A program made the position numbers and the translations under genes. The notes under the pieces were generated by a model. That model had not been told where the DNA came from. It did not search any database and was given only the letters and a program-made list of their open reading frames with translations. 64,000 nucleotides of DNA from Pseudevernia furfuracea (lineage: Eukaryota > Ascomycota > Lecanoromycetes > Lecanorales > Parmeliaceae). Location: contig JAIUPT010000036.1 of the NCBI GenBank assembly GCA_022315425.1, positions 248,001 to 312,000 on the forward strand, in the 5' to 3' direction. Each line of letters begins with the position of its first letter. Position 1 is the first letter of the stretch. Shown piece after piece: positions 10,365 to 20,620 of the stretch.

Positions 10365-11447
10365 CTACTCTTCCATCCTCGATCCTTGCCCCAGACCTCC
10401 AACCACAGCCTCCAACCCCTCCACCTCGTCCCTCGCCCTCATTTCGCCTCCCACAGCTTTCCCATCCTCTCTCCCAGTCCCGACAACCCTCCTAACCCCA
10501 CTCTCGATATACGCTCTCCTCTCCTCTCTATTTCCTTCCCAATCCACCCGGCCACCCGGCCCATCTTTGAGTTCCCGCATCTTCGGCCTCAAGTCCGCCA
10601 CTAACTTCCTCAGTGCAGGCAACTGAGATGTAACGAACTGCGCATTTGTCGTAAGGGGCGTAGCGTCTTTAGATGAGGGCGAGAACGAGAGGTGGAGGGA
10701 CTGAGCTGCAGGGTTGCTGTGAGACGTGAGGAATGCGAGTGAGGGACCATCTACGGTGGTGGGAGGAGACAGCAACGCATTGAGATTGGTAATGAGGGCC
10801 GCGTTGCGGGTATGGGTAGAACGGAGCGCGAGGTTCAGCTTGCGGGTCTCTTGCAGTTTGCGCCGGAGCAGGAGGATAGACTCGGGAGTCGGGGCGGACG
10901 ATGGGATCGGGAGCTGGATGTCCTGTCGGGAAGAGTTAGCGGCATGATATTGGCAGCACCTGATTTTCGCGGCCTTTCGAAGGGGCGGTCGGTATACTTC
11001 ATAATGCGCCAATCGCATCCACGGCGCCAAATCGTCCGGGATCGTCAAGATGTTCCGCAATGTATAAATCTCAAATTTATCAAACGACTTGTCGACGGTC
11101 GATTCGAGCAGTGTCTCAAGCTGATGCACACCATTCTCGAGCTCGGTCGTCGCTTCTGGGTACTCAACATCACCATCGCCATCAGCGTCTGGTATTGATA
11201 TGGTAGTGGAGCTGTGGTCGCGCGCAAAGCCTAGCTGTTTTGGAGGTATTGAGAGGAGGCCGTTCTCTAAGGCTTCAATGGCTTGGTAGATGATGGTATT
11301 TACGGCGTTGATTATGTCGTCGATGAGGGACTAGAGGTGGGATTAGCGAGCACGGAGTGGGCATTGAAGGGAGTGGAGGGGCACCAAAGGTGTATATTGG
11401 AAGTGCTCGGTGAGCAGCGCGTCAGCTTGTCTATTTGGGTCTGTCAT
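10365..11447 (-). CDS. mis12: Kinetochore protein Mis12/Mtw1
   Basis: Subunit of the MIND/Mis12 complex that links centromeric chromatin to the outer kinetochore in the nucleus. Exons 11447-11385, 11330-10998 and 10922-10365 give 317 residues. The conserved N-terminal domain reads LLTEHFQYTP, then SLIDDIINAVNTIIYQAIEA after the first intron, then LETLLESTVDKSFDKFEIYT and LRNILTIPDDLAPWMRLAHYE. The 75-nt second intron (10923-10997) contains no stop and its length is a multiple of three, so it can be missed; its ends GTATAC and ACAG and a GCTAAC branch site support it, and removing it joins HYE to DIQLP. The C-terminal half is helical, with a likely coiled coil (LRRKLQETRKLNLAL). Confidence 0.88.
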
Positions 11448-13764
11448 AGTGCTGGTGACTGGGAGATGCTACACGGCGCAAGCTGAGAGACGTGATGCTT
11501 GTTTACTGCCGAGGTCGGAGATAACCGCTAGCGCGAATTGGCTACCTCTTAGTCCCTTAAGTCTCAGCTATTTATTACCGTACAAGTATAGGCCCACGAA
11601 TTAAATTCGTGAAACGTGTTTTTAGAATTTTGGGGGTTGTTTCGGGGCCGCGCATCCCCGACTGCCTGAGAAGATTTGCTTCGGGGACTCTCCAAGGTGG
11701 AAAAACTTTCAACTTAGATTTGTCAACAACTATAAAATCGATTTTGAAAATCCTTGATTCCCTGAATAGCGCAAATAAGTCTCCACAATTGAAAAAAAAT
11801 AACCTCAAAAAAGTAATAGAAAAGTAAAAAGTTATTCAAAATGTAAGACTTGTACACACAAATTTTTGATGAGGGCGCTCGGGAGGCCTAGCGGGCTGAC
11901 AGAGCGGGTCTAACCAAAAAGCGTAGAGCAACCGATTTTTTGATTGGCTGCACATACAAATCTAAGGTTTTTTAGCTCAGCCCTACACTATTCTTTTATA
12001 TATACTGATAATCCTACGAAACACACTCACGTAGGGTATCCTAACACCCTACATTGTATATCTACCGCAACAGGATCAAAACTCGCGCTTGTACTTCTTC
12101 AGAGTACAGGCGCCAGGATGGTGTGTCCATATTGTTTGGTGCCTTCTGTTGAGCATGAGTCTTCGAGTGCTACATAAATTTATCAGAGCCTGCATTGCTG
12201 TGGATTCCTCCTTTCAATGTCTGGCAATATCTATACTGCAGTGCTTCGGCGGTTAGACTTGTCTTGGGACTCTTCGTCGTTAAAACAGCAATGAAACATG
12301 TTTAATGTATTTGCACCTCTTCTCAAGTATTGGCTCTCCTCCACCAGCAACCTCGGGGCTCGAAATATAAAAAGTACTGGTATCAATACGCCTTTCTAAT
12401 GTGAGTCTTAAAACCTCCAGAAGTTTCGTGGAAAGTGCATAACAGGTCGAAGCAAACCCGTCTTCATTGGCTTCGAAATCAATTCAAATGAAAGCTTTAC
12501 AGATCCGTCTTCGATCGATTAATAGCAACCCTAACACCTGTCTCATAGTTATAATTATATCAGATCAAGTACGTCTACAGACATCTGTATAAGAGGTCAA
12601 GCTGATAAATAAACAGATCTTCACTGAGAAATCTTGTCTAAACAGTGTTATTTGCACAAAATTCAATCCATAAGATGACCACTTATCTCAGCTATTTGAG
12701 AAGATCTTACAACTTCAGGCAAACCTTGAGAATCAGCAGAATGCTTGAGCTCGAGTTGAAGAACTACGCGGACGCTTGATCTCCAGTAAAGAGCAAGCAG
12801 ATAATACTGGTGTTGGACACTATATAGCATCTGGCCTTGAAGGTGGCATTAGGGTGAGGACGCCCATTAAGAGCCTTGATCAATAAAATGGGTCATGCAC
12901 ATGTTGTTGTCACTCGAAGCGCCGTACACGGAAGACCGAGGTCTTGAGCCCTCTCGCAGGCTCGATGTACGTAAGCTATTTGAGAGGTCAGATAAGCCGG
13001 CCCTGATATCAGTATTATCGCAGGAGAAAGTTGCCTATAACACTTAAATCTAATCTGTTACTTTTCACGTTGACTTCTTACTCAGGTAGTGAGTATTTTC
13101 CTATCATTCGATCCGGCGAGCAGCCTAAAATGTCAATACAGATCCCACGTATTCGTTTGAATGCATCTAAGAACTTTTATCTGGCAACTGCAGGCGATAT
13201 AGAAGGCATAAAAACAAGGGTTGTTTAAAAGAGGTCTTACCTCTCCGAATAATGTTTCTTATACCTTTAATTACTTTATATTCCACGTAAGTATTATCTT
13301 ATGCAATCACGCCAACATATAACTGACAATTTGCGATTGATCTAAAGCACGTTGAGACGATTAAATTTCGCCCTAAACTCATCAATCGCCTCAATCTATA
13401 AGTATCTTTATGCTCAAAGTAGGCTTCGAGTAATGCTCGAAAATTGACACGGACGTAGAACAGCTGTCGACTTGACCCGAAACCGCATCTTGAGCAAAAG
13501 AACAGACATCCTCAAGAGACGGGGCCTGTCTAGACATGACTAGTTAAACGGACCATGTTGAGAGCGGAAGACTCACCAGGCTTCAGCAGATCATACTAGG
13601 TCTCATCGACAAAGACTCTCATCTCGTTTTAAATGACGCATCCTTATCTGAGCTAAACGCAAAGGATACATACGGCATTCGGCAACACCGTTCTCTCTTG
13701 ATCTGCTCGCTACGCTAACGATTATAACGCGCTCTCTTCTTAGACGCGATCCTGATCATCGTCA
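11448..13764. other. Gene-poor, AT-rich relic sequence
   Basis: About 2.3 kb with dense stops in all frames and visibly higher A+T than the flanks, in particular 11560-12620 and 13020-13330. One broken coiled-coil-like stretch is readable near 12685-12800 on the plus strand (QLFEKILQLQANLENQQN, a stop, then ARVEELRGRLISSKEQADN). No transposase, reverse transcriptase or long terminal repeat could be identified. The most likely content is decayed mobile or multicopy DNA, possibly altered by repeat-induced point mutation. Confidence 0.5.
11595..11611. repeat. Short perfect inverted repeat (CACGAATT A AATTCGTG)
   Basis: Two 8-bp arms around a single base at the left border of the AT-rich block. 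It could be part of a transposon end, but no matching copy was found at the other side, so no element is defined. Confidence 0.35.
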
Positions 13765-14103
13765 CGTCTCCCACTTCGATTCGACAACTTTACACTATGC
13801 AGCAGGTGCTCAGTCGTTAGGTTGTCTTCTCTCACTGCTGAAAGCAGACGCAGACGTTAACACATATAATGCCTGTCTACACAAGACACCATTATATGTC
13901 GCTGTCTTACGGCACGATGAGCCAGGGGACTTCATAGCGCCGCTGATATTGCACGGGGCAGACGTCAACAAATGTGACCACGAGGGCTCAAGCGCGCTGA
14001 CGTTTGCCGTGCAGGCTAAATCATTGTCACTCAGCGAAATATCTCCTGGATCGCGGCGCCGACATCGACGGCCCCGATGAAAGTGACCTGACTCCAATCG
14101 GAC
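13765..14103 (+). pseudogene. Ankyrin-repeat protein fragment, frameshifted
   Basis: Three ankyrin units can be read: TTLHYAAGAQSLGCLLSLLK with ADADVN, then KTPLYVAVLRH with LILHGADVNKCDHEGSSALT, and after a +1 shift near 14035 YLLDRGADIDGPDESDLTPI. Family consensus TPLHxAxxxGxxxxVxxLLxxGAdvn is matched well, so the coding origin is clear. No start codon, no upstream domain and no continuation after the tandem duplication at 14104 can be followed. Ankyrin tracts in fungi commonly form the C-terminus of NACHT/STAND proteins; this one may be such a remnant, and a second ankyrin relic lies at 49.3-50.6 kb. Confidence 0.7.
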
Positions 14104-14159
14104 TGAGAGCCAGTGACCACGCCCGACTTCGTGAGAGCCAGTGACCACGCCCGACTTCG
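14104..14159. repeat. Perfect 28-bp tandem duplication
   Basis: Two identical 28-bp units (14104-14131 and 14132-14159, each beginning TGAGAGCCAGTGACC) directly follow the readable ankyrin units. 28 is not a multiple of three, so the duplication shifts any frame crossing it. The perfect identity shows it is recent relative to the decay around it. Confidence 0.9.
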
Positions 14160-14450
14160 TGGCGATGATGAATCCGTATGACGTAAGTGCTTTTGACGGG
14201 CTCGTTACCACGCTGAAGCCGCCAATCGGCTGGATAGAATGACGGTATCTGTTTAGAGGATTAAAACGTTCTCGAAGAAACGATCTTCGTCGACAACGAA
14301 GTAGAAGTTCCAATCGTTGGCAAAGCTAGTATTGTTGCAACGGGCACCGTTTCCATAAAATGTACAACCCCACTAGAGTGAGTGGTGGTTAATTCACTGC
14401 AGGGTATTACTTGATACGTATCTGGTAGTAGCACCGACTGAAATCACGGA

Positions 14451-15017
14451 TCAAGCCTTTTGTTTACAGTGTTCACGTTGTGCGTGGAGAATGTGATTAA
14501 TGCTATATATTCTTATCCAGGGTTTTAAGGTGCGCACGCTGAGCCTTTTCATTGCTGCTTTCTTCTGTTCCAGTCGTAGCTTCCCTTCCTTCCTTAGGGT
14601 CAGGTCTTTTTCCGAAGAGGCAGCATTTCTGATCTCTCCTGGGAGAGCATCGTATGTGATGTGCCCTTCTTCGAGGTGGTTTGCCTCCTTTCCAAGCCCA
14701 TCTGTGCATTCTTGTTTCACTTCCTCAAGCTTAGCCAGCTCTTCTATCTCCTCAACTGTAACCTCAGATTGCTGAGTTTCTCCCTTTTCCTCCTCTTCCC
14801 CAAGCTTGGCCAGCTCTTCGCTATCCTCAATTGCAACCTCAGGTTGCTGAATTTCTCTTCTTTCTTCTGTCTTCTTTTCTTCGTCGAGTCCAACCTGCAC
14901 ATAAAAAGGTCCCTTGGCAACCTTGGACTGCCGCGCTTCTCCTTCTTCAGACGCCGTCTTCAATGTGCAGGCATCACCATACTGGGCAACCAAGAGCCCA
15001 TTGATGGCCAAGAACAC
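14451..15017 (-). CDS. Hypothetical Glu/Lys-rich ORF, 188 aa
   Basis: I do not recognise this ORF. It is strongly biased to Glu and Lys and contains an imperfect internal repeat of about 32 residues (EVAIEDSEELAKLGEEEEK and EVTVEEIEELAKLEEVK), predicted to be helical or coiled-coil. Its last 40 residues are basic. It lies in a gene-poor block beside other fragmentary ORFs on the same strand, so it may be one exon of a longer broken gene rather than a free-standing protein. The start at 15017 is only the first ATG. Confidence 0.3.
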   Translation of the reverse strand: MFLAINGLLVAQYGDACTLKTASEEGEARQSKVAKGPFYVQVGLDEEKKTEERREIQQPEVAIEDSEELAKLGEEEEKGETQQSEVTVEEIEELAKLEEVKQECTDGLGKEANHLEEGHITYDALPGEIRNAASSEKDLTLRKEGKLRLEQKKAAMKRLSVRTLKPWIRIYSINHILHAQREHCKQKA

Positions 15018-15072
15018 GTGTCACCTCATTCTGCCCTTGTCCCTTGTGATGCAGTAAATCGATGGCACGGTT

Positions 15073-15378
15073 TCATGTGCTTTCATTTAGCAGGTCCTTG
15101 TCAGCGAACACGTACTCCGAATCTCGCTTCAACATGCGCCTCAAGAAATACTCGTCCTGATCGATCTCTTCGCGTTCTTCGCTGGACAAGTCCAGGAAGT
15201 CAGGCAGATCTTCGTCGTTAAAATCTGCGAAGTCGGCTATGTCTGAGTCATCGGATTCCGAACTGAAGTCTTCCTTGAAGTCCTCAGGCTCTTCATCAGA
15301 GTCGCAAGAAGTATCCTCCTTCGGTACATAGTTCGGGTCCTTCTTCTCTTCCGCTGACGTGCCAGTATGTTCTGTCAA
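15073..15378 (-). CDS. Hypothetical acidic ORF, 101 aa
   Basis: An unrecognised acidic ORF rich in Asp, Glu and Ser (for example EEPEDFKEDFSSESDDSDI), ending with a more ordinary segment, EYFLRRMLKRDSEYVFADK. The mixture of low-complexity acid tract and normal-looking end suggests real coding origin. Plausible splice signals join it to flanking ORFs (an acceptor-like ACAG lies just before EHTGTS), so this and the ORFs at 14451 and 15450 may be exons of one gene. No function is proposed. Confidence 0.3.
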   Translation of the reverse strand: MTEHTGTSAEEKKDPNYVPKEDTSCDSDEEPEDFKEDFSSESDDSDIADFADFNDEDLPDFLDLSSEEREEIDQDEYFLRRMLKRDSEYVFADKDLLNEST

Positions 15379-15449
15379 CCCCTTACTGGAGTTCCGACCT
15401 CCTCATTGCTTCCTTAGCTGTGCGTCCCCGACTTTGGACGATATGCTGA

Positions 15450-16356
15450 CTAATGAGTCATAGTTGAGTATGTCGTAGAGCTCCGTAGCCGAGGGCGATC
15501 TCGTCGCCTGATTCGAATCGGAGTGAACCAGGGGTGGGAAACCCAATTTGCTGCCATGAGCTGTAGCATCCGAGCAAGGAAGACACGATGCGAATCAAAC
15601 GTTGGCGGCCGGTATCGGTGGAAACACTTGATCAAGGTTGTGGTTATGACCTCTTCATGAAACTTGCAGAAATAGCGGACTATTGGGTCGATACTGTTGA
15701 AGTGGTACGGGTCGACGATAGCCATGAATCAGTTGTGGTTATGACCTCTTCATGGAACTTGCAAAAATAGCGGACTGTTAGGTCGATCCTGCTGAAGTGG
15801 TACAGGTCGACGACGGCCATGAAGCAGTTGTGGTTATGACCTCTTCATGAAACTTGCTAAAATAGCGGACTGTTGGGTCGATACTGCCGAAGTGGTACAG
15901 GTCGACGATGGCCATGAAGCCCCGGTTCATCTGCTCAGTCCCAGGAGGGGAGAAGGTCTATACTGTCAGGCTTCCATGAACGCATATATGTATACGGAGA
16001 AATGGCGCTTTCTCCTAGCTCCAATATCACCGTTTGGAAGCCGACGAAAAGTTTTGCAGGCCTGCAGAAACTCATTGCTGATAGAGCGAAGTGTGGATAG
16101 CGTTGTCTATTGCGTAGAAGAAATTTTCCGAACACCGTGTTCGAGATTGTTACGCGGCAATGTTGCGATGGCCTCCGGAGCCACCGAATGCCTCGAACCA
16201 TTCGTGATAGCTCTTCTTCAAACTGATCGGAAGTTTGTTGGGGATTTGCGGGCGAGCATCGAAAACCGAGAACAGTTCTACATTCTGAAATATATTTTGA
16301 CGAGATAGATGGTTGAACAGGCTGTTGTGCACCTTGACGAGCTCTCCTGGCACCAT
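15450..16356 (-). pseudogene. Broken hypothetical gene containing a 95-bp triplication
   Basis: Two coding-like stretches lie on the minus strand: 16356-16150 (SYHEWFEAFGGSGGHRN and upstream NHLSRQNIFQNVELFSVF) and 15725-15450 (FHRYRPPTFDSHRVFLARML). Between them three 95-bp units each encode a variant of YHFxxIDPxVRYFCKFHEEV but, since 95 is not a multiple of three, successive units fall into different frames. I do not recognise the family. Loss of function by the triplication is the simple reading; alternatively the stretches are separate exons of an active gene and only one unit is used. Confidence 0.4.
15637..15921. repeat. 95-bp tandem repeat, three copies
   Basis: Copies start at 15637, 15732 and 15827 with GTTGTGGTTATGACCTCTTC and are nearly identical over the full 95 bp, differing by scattered substitutions. 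The spacing is exactly 95 both times. Confidence 0.9.
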
Positions 16357-16399
16357 ATCTCTGCCTTTTCATCTTTGGAGACCTTGTAGTGTACAACAA

Positions 16400-17170
16400 C
16401 AGCAGCTATCGTCTCTAAACACTGTGTGTGCTTTGGCTCAAGTTGTTGAGGAAATGGCTGGGTCCCTGGTTATTAGGCGCAGCTTCTCTTCCTCCCTTCT
16501 GTACATCCCCAGCTTCCCCGTCTTTTCTGGACTATCGTTTTGATCCAAAAACACGGCGGTGACGATGCTATTTTTTTTTTTTTATATAAGTAGCGGCAAC
16601 GGCAGCTCTGGGGGTCTCTTGGTTCCTGCAAAGTGCTAGTCTCCGCTCTTCTTCTTCCTTTCTGGGTTGAAACGTGCCACGCTGTCACCCCCAGGTGTTA
16701 TCAAAAAAGCCCATCCTCGTTCCTCCCTAGATGCGCGGTAAAATTTGCCGTAAGAGATCAATTTTGAAGCTGCTGCAGTGTCACTAGGGTGAACTCTGAG
16801 GTCAAACAGTATGGAGGGGATCTTTTTGCAAGATCTTTGTGTGGATAGTCCCCGTAATGGCCACACAGAGCCTTAACACCAAAGTGCTTAGCTTGCTCAG
16901 AAGACCTTCTCGCACGAAGATAGGTTGAAATCCTTTGAAACTAGCCATGAGTATGTCTGGATATGACTGAGAATGTGGGAGTTGAAGGAAAGAAAAGAAA
17001 AGAAAAGAAATGGGTGATGAAGAAAGTCCGAGATTAAATAGGTGAGAAAGCCTCAGGTATGCGGCGGCAAGCAGAGCAAGTCACTTTTGATGATGCGTAT
17101 AGATTCACACATACTCTGATTCACAGCGATCTCCCGGAAACCACCCCCTGAAAAGTCACCACTTTCAATA
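16400..17170. other. Intergenic stretch with homopolymer and AAAAG microsatellite
   Basis: No gene is supported. It contains a run of 13 T at 16571-16583 and an (AAAAG)n stretch at about 16989-17010. Small minus-strand ORFs here have no recognisable domain. Confidence 0.5.
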
Positions 17171-17391
17171 CTTTCGGATTCACACACACACGCTGACTTA
17201 GCCAGCATGTCGCCAATATTCATCAAAGAAAGAAGCAAGACAATCAACCACATGCAGTGAATATTCCAGTCAAACACTTTCGGATTCACACACTCCGACT
17301 CAGCCAGCATGTCGCCAGTCAGTATTCACCAAAGAAAGAAGCAAGACAACACAACCAACCAACCACATACAGTGAATATTATTCCAGTCAA
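17171..17391. repeat. Imperfect tandem duplication of about 105-115 bp
   Basis: Copy A (17171-17273) and copy B (17277-17391) share CTTTCGGATTCACACAC, CAGCCAGCATGTCGCCA, CAAAGAAAGAAGCAAGACAA and CAGTGAATATTCCAG-like blocks in the same order, with small insertions in B. On the minus strand each copy can be read as a hydrophobic segment (for example VCGWLVVLSCFFLW) followed by GDMLAESECVN-like residues, so the duplication may derive from a coding sequence with a membrane helix. No complete ORF spans both copies. Confidence 0.75.
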
Positions 17392-17566
17392 CACAACAGT
17401 CTTTTTCGGTGGCCCCTTATTCTCTGACAGTACCAACGTAATCCCTTGGCCTTTATGAACCCACTTTGCGTCGTCATTGACCACGTCCACAGGTAAACGA
17501 ATAGGGGGGTTCATTGCCCGGCTAAATCCTTGCCCCGGTCTAGTAGTGCGCCCCCCCTACATAAGG

Positions 17567-17649
17567 TAGGTAAGGTAGAAAGAAGCCTGTGTCAGTCTGT
17601 AAAGGCTACAGGAGCTAAAGTGCGGAAAATTGTCCCCCTACCTTACCTA
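17567..17649. repeat. 12-bp inverted repeat TAGGTAAGGTAG / CTACCTTACCTA
   Basis: Arms at 17567-17578 and 17638-17649 are perfect complements separated by 59 nt. The region to 18128 has no gene. It might form a hairpin or be the end of a small non-autonomous element; no flanking target duplication was seen. Confidence 0.5.
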
Positions 17650-18128
17650 TCCGGACATCCTTACAAGTATGTAGCGTGCGCTGTTGTGCCGCTCTGATTG
17701 GTGAGTGTGATACATACCGTAGGTGTTTTGTTCCTTGGAGTACAATAATAATGTGGATGAAGTAATATTATTACCATGTGAAACTTTCAGGCTTGGCTTA
17801 GGGAGTGAATTCGATCATCAACACACAAAGAAGATGACTTGGCCATCACCATCGATCACTGCTTGACACCATCAGCGCATCACATCTCTTCACCCAGACC
17901 AGTACAGCCAGCTCCCCACAAGCGAGTAAATTCAAAGGAAGTCCAACAAGTCGGCGAGCATGCATACAGTTTTGATTATCTTTATTCATAAAGCTCATTG
18001 CAATCGAGTCAGACCGAACCGCACTGCTTCCTATCCAAGCGGCGTAAGTCTCATCTTACAATCAAGTCCCATATACCCAGCCCATCCAAGTTGATTTGAA
18101 CAGCCAACCGATATACAAATGCGATTTG

Positions 18129-19245
18129 TCATCGCGCAAAGAAACCAAAGAAGCTTCTCCTTTTTCCAACCTTCTGTGCCTTCTCCGCTCTTCTATCCAT
18201 TGCATTGTTCCCATTGGGTAATGTTGGTATAGGTGGTCCCATTAGGTGTGGACTCGGCGGCCTCGTTGTAGGGTAGAACGAGTAGCCGTCCCTCGACGGT
18301 GGCTTCGATATTGACTGTCTCCGACTCTGCACTCGCGATGCTGCCCGACTGTGCAACGCGGACCTCATGCCACTGATTGACGCAACGTCCGAGAAATTTT
18401 CTTTGTTTGGAGACTTCTGCAAGTTTTCGATTTGCCCAAAGACAGTTGTACCATTGAAGGCAAGATTCTCTTCTGGTATGCCGATAAACCGCACGATACC
18501 TCTTGTTGCGGCCACGCCGAGCGAGTCGGCCACGAAGGCTTGTATCAGGGCGGCGTTGCGTTTGTTTGTTGTGGGAAGGATTTGGGAGGGTAGGGCGCTG
18601 ATTGTGAGGATGTAGGCTTGATCGAAGGTACCGGCATAGAGGAGGCATTCGGAATGTTTGAGGCTTATGAATATGGAGGAGATAGGTCTTTGGTATCGTT
18701 GGGACAGGTGCTGAGAGAAATCTTGGAGGAAGTTAATCTCGTCGGTGATCTTGAACACGCAGAGATTGGTCAGTATCAACGGTGGGTTGGAAGAGAGAGT
18801 GTGTGCGTACGATAACGTTCGTCTTGATCTCGGCAGTGATGACCGAGTCCTTGCTTATCCGATCTCTGGGGGATAGGTTCGGTTCTCGGTAGGAAAAGAC
18901 TTCTGTGTAGTATTGGCTCTTGTTTCTTCGAAGCTCATTTTGGTGCTGGTTGCCGGTATTAATCGATGCATAAGTACTTTCTCCAGGCGTTCCCCGATCT
19001 ATAGGTCTGGCTAATATCTTCTCCTCCATCAAATCTGAGGCTGACACGGCATGCGGCGAAGCTTCATCGAAGAAAGAAAAGGCAGATTCGGCAGGCGACA
19101 CCAAACCCTGATCGCGCTTGCTCACTGTAAATAGTTGGCCGGCGGGAGTGGGAAAGTCGTTGGCTGTTGGGGTTGGTACTCGAAGCGACTCCGGTGAGAT
19201 GGATCTTGACCCTATGGAGGAAGGCATGCTGCAGCTGCACGACAC
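18129..19245 (-). CDS. Macrophage migration inhibitory factor (MIF)-domain protein
   Basis: Exons 19245-18811 and 18749-18129 (61-nt intron) give 351 residues. Residues 1-135 are polar and unstructured. The MIF/tautomerase fold spans about 136-255: AEIKTNVIITDEINFLQD across the splice site, then SQRYQRPISSIFISLKHSE, YILTISALP and the C-terminal strand region. About 95 further residues are Ser/Arg-rich and end in KRRSFFGFFAR. Animal MIF uses an N-terminal proline as catalytic base; here the fold is internal, so that proline cannot exist as a free N-terminus and tautomerase activity is doubtful. Fungal MIF-domain proteins with long extensions are known but poorly characterised. A run of 13 C (minus strand) lies just upstream of the start. 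Confidence 0.82.
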
Positions 19246-20620
19246 TGCGGTAGGGGGGGGGGGGGTCCCCGGCTAGAGGGGAAAGGACTGCAAGATTGAC
19301 AGACGCGATGCAGGGTCTAATGAAAGAATCTGTTAGGACATGGATGTGTTTCGGCTGCAGCGCACGAGCATTTCAGCGCGAACAGCAGAAAAGGCCAAAC
19401 TGTGGAATGCAGTGAGTAGGAAGGATTATAGTGGAAGAGAGGAGAAGAAGAAGAGAGAGGAGTCGTCAGCTGTACTCGTATAGTCAGCGCGCGGTCAGTA
19501 GTGCATTATTATAATATTATTGACGACGAAAAGAGAAAAGAGAAATGGAAATAGGAAAGTTAGCAAGCCGACTTTGATAAGATCGTCTTGCTTTTGAACA
19601 AATTTGGGTGTGATGGCTCTTCCCTGGTTGGAAGGTAGAGCGTGTGTTATCATCTGAAATCCGCATACTGGTCTGGCCTGCGAGCCCTGCGTCAAGGTTG
19701 CAGAGGAAAGCGCATGTTTGACCAAAGAATTCGGAGCGTTCAAGATAGTGGGATTAGTGGCGCTCCAATCAAGTTAGCGTAGCCAGTCAATGCCGGCGCC
19801 AACTGTATCCCCTCCCCCCCTCTTTTGGAACTGTGGATAGCAAGACCCAACACAAGGGCCAACGCCATGTTTCACGCCTTCAGGCTTCAAACGGTCCCCT
19901 TCAATAATAATAAGCCTAACCATCCTTCACCCCGGCTCATACAACTAACTACCTTATGATACAACGTTGAGCGAGGAAATTTAACGGAGTCTGAGATCGA
20001 CGTCACAAGCTTCAACCATTAATCACATACCTAAAGAAAAGAGTAAAACTCTCCGCAACCGTGAGGTATCCCGGCAAGTCACCAAAGTCACTACATACTT
20101 AGGACTTGAGTGATGACTGATGAGTGGTAAGTCGATCAACTGCCCAGATCCAGGAACATGCGGGGATGGTACTAGGCCAAGCCAAGTGAAACCTTGACGA
20201 TCTGATCTGGCTTTTTGCTTTTACGATCTTCGACCCAGTCCAGCCCGGAAGCTGAGAGCAACCACTGGGCCGGCGGCAGCGCGATGGCGACAGGAAGCAT
20301 TGTGACTTGTGAGCAAGCGATAGTATTAGTAGCTGTAGCTTTAGCTACAACGGAGTGGATTTATACGCCTCAACCACTGCGCCATAGTACGGGGCAAAGC
20401 TTCCAAATGCGTCATTGACAGCTTTGACGTAAAAGCGCGTCAGACCTCGATGTATGACGATTACTTTCGCCTCCACAAAGTACTTTGATCTTTCTCTGTC
20501 ACAACCATACTCTCTACATCTATCCCACTGCCGAAAATTACTTTGACCAGTACATCACCATCACCATCACCATCACCATCACCATCACCCTTTGCAATCC
20601 TCTTTCGTACTTCAAAAATA
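19246..20620. other. Intergenic region with divergent promoters
   Basis: About 1.4 kb between the MIF-domain gene (minus) and the small gene at 20621 (plus). It holds a G13 run at 19253-19265 and a hexamer microsatellite just before the next gene. A minus-strand ORF at 19495-19743 has a hydrophobic end but no other support and was not called. Confidence 0.5.
20553..20588. repeat. Hexanucleotide microsatellite (CATCAC)6
   Basis: Six perfect CATCAC units end 33 nt before the ATG at 20621, so the repeat lies in the 5' leader or core promoter of that gene, where a change in unit number could alter expression. Confidence 0.85.

Noticed and set aside
14451..16399. Transposable-element gag or transposase for the ORFs in 14.4-16.4 kb
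   Set aside because: No zinc knuckle, protease, reverse transcriptase, DDE residues or terminal repeats could be seen.
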